A stretch of DNA of 64,000 bases from Thiohalobacter thiocyanaticus (GTDB lineage Bacteria > Pseudomonadota > Gammaproteobacteria > Thiohalobacterales > Thiohalobacteraceae). The notes below the pieces were generated by a model that ran no database searches, was not told the origin of the DNA, and saw only the letters and a list, made by a program, of their open reading frames with translations. Below, in pieces: positions 1 through 8,142 of this stretch (the first letter of the stretch is position 1; each line of letters begins with the position of its first letter). The stretch covers positions 2,294,001 to 2,358,000 of the forward strand of contig NZ_QZMU01000001.1 of NCBI RefSeq assembly GCF_003932505.1, read 5' to 3'. Made by a program: the position numbers and the translations under genes.

Positions 1-1
1 C

Positions 2-1585
2 TTTCGCGAGCGGGTCGGCCGGCTGGCTGATGGCAGTGTAAAGTATCGTTATGCCGTGCTGGCCGCCATGCTGGCCGTGCTGCTGGGCTCGGCCGGCTTC
101 ATCGCCGGGGGGTATGTGAAGATGGAGGCCATGCCGGAGATCGACGGCGATGTGCTCGAGGCCCGCATCCTCATGCCTCAGGGCACGCCGCTGGCGCGCA
201 CCGAGGCGGTGGTCGAGCGGGTGACGGCCGCGACCGCGGCCCTGAACGCGGAGCTGTCGCCGCAGCAGCCGGACGGCGCCGCGCTGATCCGGGCCGTGCA
301 GACCCGTTTCAGTCACAACCCCAGTGCCGGCGAGACCGGGCCGCATGTCGCCACCGTGATGCTGGATCTGCTGAGCGCCGAGGCGCGCGGCACCGATCTG
401 GATACCCTGAACCGGCGCTGGCGCGAGGCCATCGGTGACATCCCCGGCCTGATCAGCCTGGTGATCCAGGAGCCGGGCTTCGGGCCGGCCGGCATTCCCA
501 TCGAGCTGCGGCTCTATGGCGAGGACCTCGACCGGCTCAAGCAGGCCGCCGACGAACTGGCCGTGAAGCTGGCCGGTTACAGCGGTGTGTCCAATGTGCT
601 CGATGACCTGCGTCCCGGCAAGCCGCAGCGCCGGCTGGTGCTGGCCGAAGGGGCGCTGCCGCTGGGGCTGACCGCGGCCGACGTGGCCGGGCAGCTGCGC
701 ACCGGCATCCTGGGCGAGATCGTCGACACGGTCCAGATCGGCGATCAGCACATCGAGATCCTGGTGCGCCAGAGCGGCGCGGAGCGCACCACGCTGGATT
801 TCCTGCGTGACGAGGTGATCCTGGACGGGGAGGGCAACGCCGTGCCGCTGGAGGAGGTGGTCGAGATCCGTACGGCCCGCGACTGGGCCCAGATCACCCG
901 CATCGACGGCCGGCGCGCGGTGACGGTCAGCGCCGACGTGGACGGCCGCCGGGCCAATGCCGATGCCATCGTCACCGACCTGAGCGAGCACTGGCTGCCG
1001 GACCTGCTCGCCCGGCATCCCGGCGTGGAAGTCGGCATCGAGGGCCAGACCGCGCGCTCGAGCGAAACCGGCCAGTCCATCGCCCGCGGCCTGTTGCTCG
1101 GCCTGCTCGGGATCTTTCTGATCCTGTCGTTTCAGTTCCGCAGCTACATCGAGCCGCTCATTGTCATGTTATCCATCCCGCTGGCCTTCATGGGCGCGAT
1201 CTGGGGCCATGTGCTGATGGGCTACAACCTGTCCATGCCCTCGCTGGTCGGCGCGGCCTCGCTGGCCGGGATCGTGGTCAACAACGCCATCCTGCTGGTG
1301 CTGTTCATCAAGCAGTACCGCGCCGAGGGCATGGAGGTCCGGGCCGCCGCCGGCCAGGCCAGCCGCGAGCGCACCCGCGCCATCTTCATCACCTCCTCGA
1401 CCACCATCGCCGGTCTGCTGCCGCTGCTGACCGAGACCAGCACCCAGGCCACCGCCATCATCCCGCTGGTGATCGCCGTGGTGTTCGGGTTGCTGGTCTC
1501 CACCGTGCTGATCCTGATAGCGCTGCCGGCGCTGTATGTCATCCTGGATGATCTGGGCATCGCCCGGCAGCCGTCCTCCGAGTAA
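2..1585 (+). CDS. RND (HAE1-type) efflux transporter permease, C-terminal part
   Basis: The frame is open to the left edge, so the true start lies outside the window and only about 528 C-terminal residues are seen, roughly half of a normal RND pump of about 1030 residues. The visible part opens with the segment after TM7 (EIDGDVLEARILMPQGTPL), typical of the second periplasmic porter domain. It ends with the last TM block, including LILSFQFRSYIEPLIVM and GIVVNNAILLV. The family uses proton motive force in the inner membrane to export small molecules with a periplasmic adaptor and an outer-membrane channel. Partner genes would lie to the left and are not visible, so the substrate cannot be called. 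Confidence 0.93.
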   Translation, partial: FRERVGRLADGSVKYRYAVLAAMLAVLLGSAGFIAGGYVKMEAMPEIDGDVLEARILMPQGTPLARTEAVVERVTAATAALNAELSPQQPDGAALIRAVQTRFSHNPSAGETGPHVATVMLDLLSAEARGTDLDTLNRRWREAIGDIPGLISLVIQEPGFGPAGIPIELRLYGEDLDRLKQAADELAVKLAGYSGVSNVLDDLRPGKPQRRLVLAEGALPLGLTAADVAGQLRTGILGEIVDTVQIGDQHIEILVRQSGAERTTLDFLRDEVILDGEGNAVPLEEVVEIRTARDWAQITRIDGRRAVTVSADVDGRRANADAIVTDLSEHWLPDLLARHPGVEVGIEGQTARSSETGQSIARGLLLGLLGIFLILSFQFRSYIEPLIVMLSIPLAFMGAIWGHVLMGYNLSMPSLVGAASLAGIVVNNAILLVLFIKQYRAEGMEVRAAAGQASRERTRAIFITSSTTIAGLLPLLTETSTQATAIIPLVIAVVFGLLVSTVLILIALPALYVILDDLGIARQPSSE

Positions 1586-1602
1586 AGGGTCCCAGGCCGG
1601 GC

Positions 1603-2394
1603 TCACCGTTGTGCCCACCATGCGGGCAGATCGGCGACGGAATCCAGTACCGTATCCGGCGTGACCCCCTGCTCCAGATCCGCGGGCCGGAACTTGCCGG
1701 TGCGCACCTGGATGGCAGCCAGGCCGGCCTGCTGCGCTCCCTCGACGTCGCCGCGGATGTCGTCGCCGATCATCACGCCCGCCGCCGGTTCGATACCGAG
1801 TATTTCACAGGCGGTGTGGAAGAAGGGCGTGGCCGGTTTGCCCAGCACGATCGGCGCGACGCCCGAGGCATGGCTGAGGGCGGCGACGAAGGCGCCGGCA
1901 TCCAGCCGCAGGCCGTCGGCCGCCTGCCAGTAACGGGTCATGCCCAGAGCGACCAGGCGCGGCTGCGGCTTGTGCATCAGCAGCCGGAAGGCGCGATTCA
2001 GAGTGGCGTAGTCCCAGCCCTCGCCGAGATCGCCGACCACCACCGCCGCCACCTTCTCCGCATCCTCCGCGGCGAGGTCCAGTGACTCGAATTCCGCCCG
2101 GGTCGCCTCGGGCACGAACAGTGCGACCGGTCCCTGAACATACGTGTCCAGCCAGCGTACGGCCGCCACCGGCGGGGTGAGCAGCCTGTCGGAGCCGATG
2201 TCGATGCCCATGCGCCCCAGCTTGTCCACCAGCGCCGAACGCGGGCGCGAGGTGGTGTTGGTGAGAAACAGGTGCGGGATGCCCTGCTCGCGTACCCAGG
2301 CGAGGGTTTCGACGGCGCCCGTGACGGGCGTCTCGCCCTGATAGAGCACGCCGTCGAGATCGAACAGCAGGCCGTGGTGCAGTGAGGCATTCAT
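1603..2394 (-). CDS. HAD-IIA family phosphatase (NagD/LHPP-like)
   Basis: About 263 residues. HAD motif I is seen near the N-terminus (LLFDLDGVLYQGETPV), followed by the class-IIA cap pattern (FLTNTTSRPRSAL) and the C-terminal motif with GKPATPFF and MIGDDIRGDVEGAQQAG, which holds the Mg-binding aspartates. These enzymes dephosphorylate small phosphometabolites in the cytoplasm, and the exact substrate is not predictable. An ATG at 2394 was chosen; a GTG in frame at 2409 is an alternative. It is convergent with the RND gene, with an 18-base gap. Confidence 0.88.
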   Translation of the reverse strand: MNASLHHGLLFDLDGVLYQGETPVTGAVETLAWVREQGIPHLFLTNTTSRPRSALVDKLGRMGIDIGSDRLLTPPVAAVRWLDTYVQGPVALFVPEATRAEFESLDLAAEDAEKVAAVVVGDLGEGWDYATLNRAFRLLMHKPQPRLVALGMTRYWQAADGLRLDAGAFVAALSHASGVAPIVLGKPATPFFHTACEILGIEPAAGVMIGDDIRGDVEGAQQAGLAAIQVRTGKFRPADLEQGVTPDTVLDSVADLPAWWAQR

Positions 2395-2525
2395 GACGGC
2401 AGCGCTCACCCGTGGAATTCAACATGGGAACAGGCAAAGCATAGCGCTGCAGGGAACCAAATCCAGCCGTCCGGCATGGCCGCCGGCAGCCTGCCTATCC
2501 CCGGGCCATACGCGCGTCCCTGTTC

Positions 2526-3908
2526 TCAGTTGTCTGCCAGTCGCTTGTCCGGCGCATTCTGTCGCAGCCGCTTCCACAGGGTGGTGCGCGACATGCCCAG
2601 GCGGCGGGCGGCCTCGGCCTTGTTGCCGCCGGTCTCGTGCAGGGTCTGCTGGATCAGCGCCCATTCGTCCTCGTCGTTCGCCGGGGTGCGGTAATAGCCA
2701 GTCAGCGGCGCGGTCCCGGGCGGGTGGGGCGGGGCGGGGATTTCCGGCGCCAGGTGGGCGATGTCCGGCGGCAGGTGATGGGGCAGGATGCGGCCGCCGT
2801 CGCAGTGGACCAGGGCATATTCGATGGCGTTGGCCAGCTGACGCACATTGCCCGGCCAGTCGCTGCGTTCCAGCTGCAGCACGGTCTCGTGCGCCAGCTG
2901 CGGCGGCTTGCGCTTGTAATTGCGCGCCGCCTCCTCCAGCAGCCGGGTGGCGAGCATGGCGATGTCCTCGCGCCGTTCACGCAGCGCCGGCACCTCCAGT
3001 GGCAGCACGCACAGCCGGTAATAGAGATCCTCGCGGAACTCGCCACGGCGCACCATCCCGGCCAGGTCGCGGTGGGTGGCGGCGAGCACGCGCACGTCCA
3101 CCGGTCGGGCATGGTTCTCCCCCAGCCGCACGATTTCGCGTTCCTGCAGCACCCGCAGCAGCTTGACCTGGATGCTGGGCGGGATCTCGCCGATCTCGTC
3201 CAGCAGCAGGGTGCCGCCGTGAGCCGCCTCGAAGCGGCCGGCGCGGGCGGTGGCTGCGCCGGTGAAGGCGCCGCGGGCATGACCGAACAGTTCCGCCTCC
3301 AGCAGGTTCTCCGGCAGGGCGGCGCAGTGCACGGCGATGTAGGGGCCGCTGCTGCGGCTGGAGTTGTCGTGCAGGGCGCGGGCGACCAGTTCCTTGCCGG
3401 TGCCGCTTTCGCCCAGCACCAGCACGGTGGCCTCACTGACGGCGGCGCGCAGGATCTTTTCGTACAAGGCCTGCATCGCCGGGCTGTGGCCGACGATGCC
3501 GCCCAGCCGCAGCCGTTCGCGCACCTCTCCCTCCAGTTCCACCTCACGCGAGCGGTCGCGCAGGATGATGGCGCAGTACAGGTCCGCCTGGTTGGGCGGC
3601 AGCAGCAGCGACCACATGCGCAGATGCACCGACAGACCGTCCGGGCGGGCCAGGCTGATGTCCTGGAGCTGACGGGTGCTGGTGCGCGACTCGCTCAGGG
3701 TGCAGTGGCCGCGCGCCTCGCAGGCCCGGGCGCAGGCGGTGTCGGCAAAGATGCTCGGACAGAGCCGGCTAAGCACCTCGTCCCGGTCGCGGCCGAGCAG
3801 TTCGCCGGCGGCCTCGTTGATGGCCACCACGCGTCGCCCGCGATCCAGGAACAGGACGCCTTCCTCCAGGCTGTCCAGGAATCGGCTCAGGGTGCTCAGC
3901 GTGAACAT
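2526..3908 (-). CDS. sigma-54-dependent activator with Cys-rich PAS domain (NorR-like role proposed)
   Basis: This is a 460-residue bacterial enhancer-binding protein. An N-terminal PAS-like sensor (about 5-125) contains four cysteines, C50, C59, C63 and C69, spaced CX8CX3CX5C. The AAA+ domain follows with Walker A GESGTGKE (166-173), the sigma-54-contacting GAFTGA loop (213-218) and Walker B LLLDEIG (234-240). A Fis-type helix-turn-helix closes the protein (about 420-455, [20 protein letters not shown]). All parts for activating sigma-54 RNA polymerase are present. It is divergent from the nitric-oxide-reductase-like operon, whose upstream region holds a -24/-12 promoter and palindromes, so it is the obvious candidate regulator. 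The domain call is firm. The NO or redox signal is inference: NorR itself uses a GAF domain, not this PAS. Confidence 0.93.
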   Translation of the reverse strand: MFTLSTLSRFLDSLEEGVLFLDRGRRVVAINEAAGELLGRDRDEVLSRLCPSIFADTACARACEARGHCTLSESRTSTRQLQDISLARPDGLSVHLRMWSLLLPPNQADLYCAIILRDRSREVELEGEVRERLRLGGIVGHSPAMQALYEKILRAAVSEATVLVLGESGTGKELVARALHDNSSRSSGPYIAVHCAALPENLLEAELFGHARGAFTGAATARAGRFEAAHGGTLLLDEIGEIPPSIQVKLLRVLQEREIVRLGENHARPVDVRVLAATHRDLAGMVRRGEFREDLYYRLCVLPLEVPALRERREDIAMLATRLLEEAARNYKRKPPQLAHETVLQLERSDWPGNVRQLANAIEYALVHCDGGRILPHHLPPDIAHLAPEIPAPPHPPGTAPLTGYYRTPANDEDEWALIQQTLHETGGNKAEAARRLGMSRTTLWKRLRQNAPDKRLADN

Positions 3909-3969
3909 GGCTGGCTGTCAGAGCGTTCAGAGTGAACGTCAACCGGATGTGGGAAGTGAACACAAGTAA

Positions 3970-3990
3970 ACATGTATTAATAATACATGT
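3970..3990. promoter_or_regulatory. Perfect 21-bp palindrome, NsrR-like operator or activator site
   Basis: Two 10-base arms, ACATGTATTA and TAATACATGT, flank a central A. The left arm recurs as a direct repeat at 3985-3994. Aligned with the E. coli NsrR consensus (AANATGCATTT-N-AAATGCATNTT), most fixed positions agree; the mismatches are mainly the C/G next to the central A/T tract and the innermost bases. It lies about 36 bases upstream of the sigma-54 -24 element, so it could be an NsrR-type repressor site or the enhancer for the divergent activator. Confidence 0.55.
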
Positions 3991-3998
3991 ATTAAATT

Positions 3999-4017
3999 GT
4001 CACGTAAAGTCAGTGAC
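3999..4017. promoter_or_regulatory. Inverted repeat GTCAC-N9-GTGAC upstream of the NOR-like operon
   Basis: Five-base arms GTCAC (3999-4003) and GTGAC (4013-4017) flank a 9-base spacer, between the 21-bp palindrome and the -24 element. It is a possible binding site for the divergent sigma-54 activator. The arms are short, so chance is possible. Confidence 0.35.
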
Positions 4018-4025
4018 TTGGTTTC

Positions 4026-4041
4026 TGGCACGGTTCTGGCT
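4026..4041 (+). promoter_or_regulatory. Sigma-54 (-24/-12) promoter of the NOR-like operon
   Basis: The sequence TGGCACGGTTCTGGCT fits the consensus TGGCAC-N5-TTGCW with correct spacing and one mismatch (G for T in the -12 half). Both invariant GG and GC pairs are present. It sits about 100 bases upstream of the first gene, in the gap shared with a divergent sigma-54 activator. Confidence 0.75.
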
Positions 4042-4141
4042 ATGGGGCAGGCGCGGCCGGGTCGATCCCGGCCGCGTTCGTACGGGCGCCGCCGGCAGGC
4101 GGGCCCTGCTTCCATGTTCAATAGAAACAGCGGGGATAGTT

Positions 4142-4693
4142 ATGTATCAGACACTCGCCTGGCAGCTCAGCCTCATTCTGATGGGGGTGCTGCTCGCCGC
4201 CTTCCTGTTCGTGGCGCTGCGCGCGCGCGACCGGGTGGAGGACGCCGCGCCGCTGATCAGCCGCGCCTACCGGATCCGCGGGATCCTGTTCTGGGCCATC
4301 CTGGTGGTGCTCACCCCGGTGATGCTCTACACGCTGATCGACCTGCCCTATGCCAGCGCGGGGATCGACCGCCGTGAGGCCCAGGTCATCGAGGTGGTCG
4401 GCAAACAGTGGGCCTGGGATCTCAGCACGGATCAGGCCAGTGTCGGCACCCCGGTGGAGTTCCGCGTCACCAGTGCGGCGGTCAACCACGGCCTGGGCAT
4501 CTATGACGAGGACATGCGCCTGGTCGCCCAGGTCATGGCCATGCCGGAATACACCAACACCCTGCGCCATACCTTCAGCGAACCCGGCACCTACAAACTG
4601 CTGTGCCTGGAGTACTGCGGCATGATCCACCACGACATGATCGCCGAGCTGAAGGTCGGCGCCGCCAGTGAAGAGGAGACCGCCCGTGACTGA
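4142..4693 (+). CDS. norS: CuA-containing subunit II of a haem-copper NO reductase-like complex (NorS/CoxB-like)
   Basis: 183 residues. Two TM helices (about 8-27 and 46-66) anchor a cupredoxin domain. The CuA site is complete: H116, then CLEYCGMIHHDM, giving C155, E157, C159, H163 and M166. The protein is short for subunit II. CuA would take electrons from a periplasmic cytochrome or cupredoxin and pass them to the next gene's product. A GGGGA stretch lies before the ATG. It is the first of four overlapping genes. The order subunit II, subunit I, SenC and small membrane protein matches the norSY-senC-orf1 cluster described in ammonia-oxidising bacteria. The CuA oxidoreductase call is firm; NO as substrate is inferred from subunit I and the gene order. 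Confidence 0.85.
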   Translation: MYQTLAWQLSLILMGVLLAAFLFVALRARDRVEDAAPLISRAYRIRGILFWAILVVLTPVMLYTLIDLPYASAGIDRREAQVIEVVGKQWAWDLSTDQASVGTPVEFRVTSAAVNHGLGIYDEDMRLVAQVMAMPEYTNTLRHTFSEPGTYKLLCLEYCGMIHHDMIAELKVGAASEEETARD

Positions 4694-6161
4694 CACCTAT
4701 GTGACGACGAACATGACCGCCCATGACCGTACACCGATCCCGGTGCTGGCCTGTCTGGCGACGGCAGGCGCCGTGGTGCTGCTGATGATGGTCTTCGGCC
4801 TGCTCCTGCGGCTGGCGCAGGGCGGGATGCTGGATCTCGCGCCGGACACCTTCTACGAACTGCTGACCCTGCACGGGGCCGGCATGGTGGGTATCGCCGC
4901 GCTGGGCAGCGTGGCCGTGATGTGGTACTTCCTCGGTCAGTATGTGCGTCTGTCGGGCGCCGTCTTCGTCGCCAACCTGGTGCTGTTCCTGGTCGGGGTG
5001 GTGATGATCCTGGCCAGCGTGCTGTTCGGCGGCTTCGCCGGGGCCTGGACCTTCCTGTACCCGCTGCCGGCCCAGCCGATGGGGGTGTGGAGTGCCCATG
5101 CCGCGGCCCTGTTCGTGGGCGGGCTGCTGGTGATCGGCACCGGCTTCCTGCTGCTCTACCTGGACGTGGCCCGTGCCATCCTGGGCCGGTACGGCAGCCT
5201 GGGACGCGCGCTGGGCTGGCCGCAGCTGTTCGGCCATGACGACGGTCGGGCGCCGCCGGTGGCCGTGGTCGCCAGCACCATGGTACTGATCATCAACACC
5301 ATCGGCATCACCACCGGAGCGGCCATCCTGGTCATGACGCTGGTCAACCTGTATGTGCCGGCCTTCGGCATCGATCCGTTGCTGGCCAAGAACATGACCT
5401 ATTTCTTCGGCCATGTGTTCATCAACGCCACCATCTACATGGCGGTGATCGCCGTCTACGAGATCCTGCCGCGCTATACCGGGCGGCCGTGGAAATCCAG
5501 CAAGGTGGTGCTCGCCGCCTGGAACGCCTCGGTGATCATGGTGATGACCAACTATCCGCACCACCTGCTGATGGACTTCGCCATGCCGGAGTGGGCCCTG
5601 GTCGCCGGCCAGGTGATCTCCTATGCCAGCGGGCTGCCGGTGCTGGTGGTGACCGTGATCGGCGCGCTTACCAATGTCCATCGTTCCGGCATGCGCTGGG
5701 ATCTGGCCTCGGGCCTGCTGCTGCTGTCGGTGTTCGGCTGGGGCGCGGGCGTGATCCCGGCCATTATCGACGCCACGGTGGTGATCAACCAGGTGATGCA
5801 TAACACTCTGTGGGTACCCGGGCATTTCCACACCTATCTGCTGCTGGGGATGCTGCCGATGGTGCTGGGCTTCATGTACTTCCTGGCCCGGGGCGGCCGG
5901 CCCACGGACGCCGCCGGCGCCGAGCGCGGGATCGACCGCATCGGCTTCTGGGTGTTCGCCGTGGCGGGCCTGGGGTTCGTGCTGGCCTTTCTCGCCGGCG
6001 GCCGGGCCGGGGCACCGCGCCGCTATGCCGAGCATCTGGCGCAGTGGCTGCCCTATGACCGGGCCGGGGCGCTGTTCGCGGCCCTGGTGCTGGCGGCCAC
6101 CCTGGTGTTCGTTGCCCGGTTCCTGCTGCGCCTGGGCAGTGCCCGCGGCCGGGTGGCATGA
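4686..6161 (+). CDS. norY: Haem-copper oxidoreductase subunit I, sNOR-type nitric oxide reductase candidate (NorY)
   Basis: About 491 residues with many TM helices. The GTG at 4686 was chosen because GAGGAG precedes it at 7 bases and it overlaps the norS stop; an ATG at 4713 is an alternative. Expected ligands are present: H63 (helix II, LHGAGM), H380 and H382 (helix X, PGHFH) for the haems, and H243 (FFGHVFIN) plus H292-H293 (NYPHH) for the second metal. The tyrosine normally four residues after the helix-VI histidine in oxygen reductases (GHPEVY) is replaced by N247. That loss is the expected hallmark of a NO reductase rather than an O2 reductase. The predicted reaction is 2 NO to N2O at the inner membrane. 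An atypical oxidase remains possible. Confidence 0.83.
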   Translation: MTDTYVTTNMTAHDRTPIPVLACLATAGAVVLLMMVFGLLLRLAQGGMLDLAPDTFYELLTLHGAGMVGIAALGSVAVMWYFLGQYVRLSGAVFVANLVLFLVGVVMILASVLFGGFAGAWTFLYPLPAQPMGVWSAHAAALFVGGLLVIGTGFLLLYLDVARAILGRYGSLGRALGWPQLFGHDDGRAPPVAVVASTMVLIINTIGITTGAAILVMTLVNLYVPAFGIDPLLAKNMTYFFGHVFINATIYMAVIAVYEILPRYTGRPWKSSKVVLAAWNASVIMVMTNYPHHLLMDFAMPEWALVAGQVISYASGLPVLVVTVIGALTNVHRSGMRWDLASGLLLLSVFGWGAGVIPAIIDATVVINQVMHNTLWVPGHFHTYLLLGMLPMVLGFMYFLARGGRPTDAAGAERGIDRIGFWVFAVAGLGFVLAFLAGGRAGAPRRYAEHLAQWLPYDRAGALFAALVLAATLVFVARFLLRLGSARGRVA

Positions 6162-6763
6162 GGTGCGGCCTGCTGACAGTACTGGCAGTGACGGTGCTCG
6201 GCCTCGCCACTCTGGCCTGGGGCACGGACGGCTTCCGCGCCTTCACCGACGAGGGCGCGCGGCGCCATGCCGTGCACACCAATCCCCGGCCGTTGCCCGC
6301 AGTGACGCTGCAGGACCAGACCGGCAGGCGCTTCGGGCTCGATGACCTGCGCGGCCGGCTGGTGGCGGTGGAGTTCATCTATGTGAACTGCCCGAGCGTG
6401 TGCCGGGCCCTGGGCCAGGCCTTTGCCCGGGTGCGTGATGCGCTGCCGGCGGAGTCCCTGGGGCAGGATGTCGTGCTGCTCAGCATCAGCTTCGATCCGC
6501 AGCGCGACCGTCCGGAGCGGCTGGCCGACTATGCGGCACGTTACGGCGCCGATACCGGGTCCTGGCGGGTGGCCCGGGTCGAGGACCCGGCCGAGCTGCA
6601 GGCGCTGCTGCGCAGCTTCGGTATCGTGGTGATCCCCAACGGCTTCGGCGGTTTCGAACACAACGCCGCCCTGCACCTGGTCGACCGCCGGGGCCGGCTG
6701 GCGCGCATCGAGGACTTCGACCGGCCGCTGGCCTTCGTCGAACGGGTGCGGGAATGGTTGTGA
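6158..6763 (+). CDS. senC: SCO1/SenC family copper chaperone
   Basis: 201 residues beginning with a hydrophobic signal or anchor segment (about 4-20), then a thioredoxin-like fold. The SCO copper motif CPSVC (C78, C82) is present, and a conserved-looking histidine lies in FEHNAALH. SCO proteins deliver copper to, or reduce, the CuA site, which fits subunit II having a full CuA motif. The start codon overlaps the norY stop by four bases (ATGA), so translation is probably coupled. This is the senC position of norSY-senC-orf1 clusters. Confidence 0.9.
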   Translation: MRCGLLTVLAVTVLGLATLAWGTDGFRAFTDEGARRHAVHTNPRPLPAVTLQDQTGRRFGLDDLRGRLVAVEFIYVNCPSVCRALGQAFARVRDALPAESLGQDVVLLSISFDPQRDRPERLADYAARYGADTGSWRVARVEDPAELQALLRSFGIVVIPNGFGGFEHNAALHLVDRRGRLARIEDFDRPLAFVERVREWL

Positions 6764-7350
6764 ATCTGCTGCCGGGACCGGGGCGCTGGCAGTTGCTGGC
6801 GGTGTACCTCTTGCTGGCCACGCCGCCGCTGCGCGACTGGCTGGAGGCGGGCATGGTCATGCACATGCTGGTGCAGCTGCCGCTGCTGGCCGGACTCGGG
6901 GTGCTCGCTGTCCGCCGGCTACCGGCCCGTCTGCGCAACCGTCTGGATCGCTGCAACGCCGCCGGTGTGCCATTGACCCTGCTGGCCCTGTTCGCGATCG
7001 CCTTCTGGATGCTGCCGCGCTCGCTCGACGCCGCCCTCAATCAGCCGGCCATGGAGCTGGCCAAGTTCGTCAGTCTGCCCCTGCTCGTCGGCGCCCCGCT
7101 GGCGCTGAGCTGGCGGCGGCTGCCGGCAGTCGGACGCGGATTTCTGTGGAGCAACCTGCTCAGCATGCTGGTGGTGCTCGGCTGGCTGTACAGTGCGGCC
7201 CCGGTGCGGGTGTGCACCAACTACCTGGTCGATCAGCAGCAGCTGCTCGGGCGCGGCCTGCTGCTGCTGGCGCTGGGCCTGGCGCTGTGGCTCGCCGGCC
7301 AGGTGCTGTTCGGTGACAGTCCCCGGCGCGCCGCGCAGGCCACGGGGTGA
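6754..7350 (+). CDS. Small integral membrane protein of the NOR-like operon (orf1 position)
   Basis: 198 residues with about five predicted hydrophobic helices and no cofactor motif that I recognise. The start overlaps the end of senC by 10 bases, so it is the fourth gene of the same transcription unit. Its position matches the unnamed membrane protein orf1 of norSY-senC-orf1 clusters, which makes an assembly or accessory role likely. That role is inferred only from position. Confidence 0.75.
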   Translation: MVVNLLPGPGRWQLLAVYLLLATPPLRDWLEAGMVMHMLVQLPLLAGLGVLAVRRLPARLRNRLDRCNAAGVPLTLLALFAIAFWMLPRSLDAALNQPAMELAKFVSLPLLVGAPLALSWRRLPAVGRGFLWSNLLSMLVVLGWLYSAAPVRVCTNYLVDQQQLLGRGLLLLALGLALWLAGQVLFGDSPRRAAQATG

Positions 7351-7361
7351 TGACTGGGGAG

Positions 7362-7390
7362 CGGGTAGGGACCGGGTAGGGACCGGGTAA
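7362..7390 (+). repeat. Short direct repeat after the NOR-like operon
   Basis: The 11-base unit CGGGTAGGGAC occurs twice in a row and is followed by a partial third copy. It lies between the operon stop and the convergent PEP-CTERM gene. No function is apparent. Confidence 0.6.
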
Positions 7391-7411
7391 GCCGGATACG
7401 CGGACTGGGAA

Positions 7412-8101
7412 TCAGGTGCGACAGCGTCGGCGCAATGCCGGCAGCAGTCCTGCCAGGGCCGCCACTCCCAGCAGCCAGGTGGTGCCCGGTTCGGGAATCT
7501 GGCTGGGCGGGATCGGGGCGGTGCCGATGCGGCCCTTGACCCGGGTACTGGTGAAGTCCTGGGCGAAGCTGCCGGTGAAGCTGGAGTTTTCCAGGGTCAT
7601 GGCCACGCCGATGCCGAAGCCGGCGAACTGGCCGGCGAGGCTGCCGCCGCTGACCTCGAACAGGAAGTCCATGACATCCACCGTAGCGGTCAGGTCCTGG
7701 AAACCGAACTCGCGGATCTCGCCGGCCAGCAACAGGCCGGTGTGGTCGGGGATGGAGTCGCCGTCGCTGTCGATCTCGCCGAACAGCTCGAAGTCGTTGC
7801 CGGCGATGCCGCCGGTCACGATGCCGCTGCTGTCGACGAAGAAGTCCATGCTCAGGGAGCGGGTTCCGGTGATGCCGGTGAAGGGGCCCGGCAGCACGAA
7901 CTGTACCGCCTGCGGATCGCCGCTGATGCTGATCCGGCCGCTGGCGGCGTCATAGTCGGCGCCCTGGTTGAGCAGACTGCCGAAGCGCAGCAGCGGGGCG
8001 TCAGGATCGATGTCCAGCAGGGTGGCCTGAGCCGGCGCCAATGACAGCGACAGCAGCAGGGCTGTGGCGATGCGTCCGATGCAGTTTCTGAGTCCCGTCA
8101 C
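7412..8101 (-). CDS. PEP-CTERM sorting-domain exported protein
   Basis: About 229 residues. A GTG start at 8101 was chosen because AAGGAG lies 7 bases upstream and the product then begins with a clean signal peptide (LLLSLSLAPAQA). The C-terminus has the tripartite sorting signal: PEPG, a hydrophobic helix, and an arginine cluster (LRRRCRT). An exosortase would recognise it and move the protein to the envelope or exopolysaccharide matrix. The body resembles the upstream neighbour (FLFEVSGGSLAGQF versus VLFNVTGGALAGDF), so the two are tandem paralogues. About 41 bases separate them, suggesting co-transcription. No exosortase gene is in this window. Confidence 0.88.
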   Translation of the reverse strand: MTGLRNCIGRIATALLLSLSLAPAQATLLDIDPDAPLLRFGSLLNQGADYDAASGRISISGDPQAVQFVLPGPFTGITGTRSLSMDFFVDSSGIVTGGIAGNDFELFGEIDSDGDSIPDHTGLLLAGEIREFGFQDLTATVDVMDFLFEVSGGSLAGQFAGFGIGVAMTLENSSFTGSFAQDFTSTRVKGRIGTAPIPPSQIPEPGTTWLLGVAALAGLLPALRRRCRT

Positions 8102-8142
8102 GGTTGTGCTCCTTGTCATGTGCTCTGACTGAAAGTCCATTT

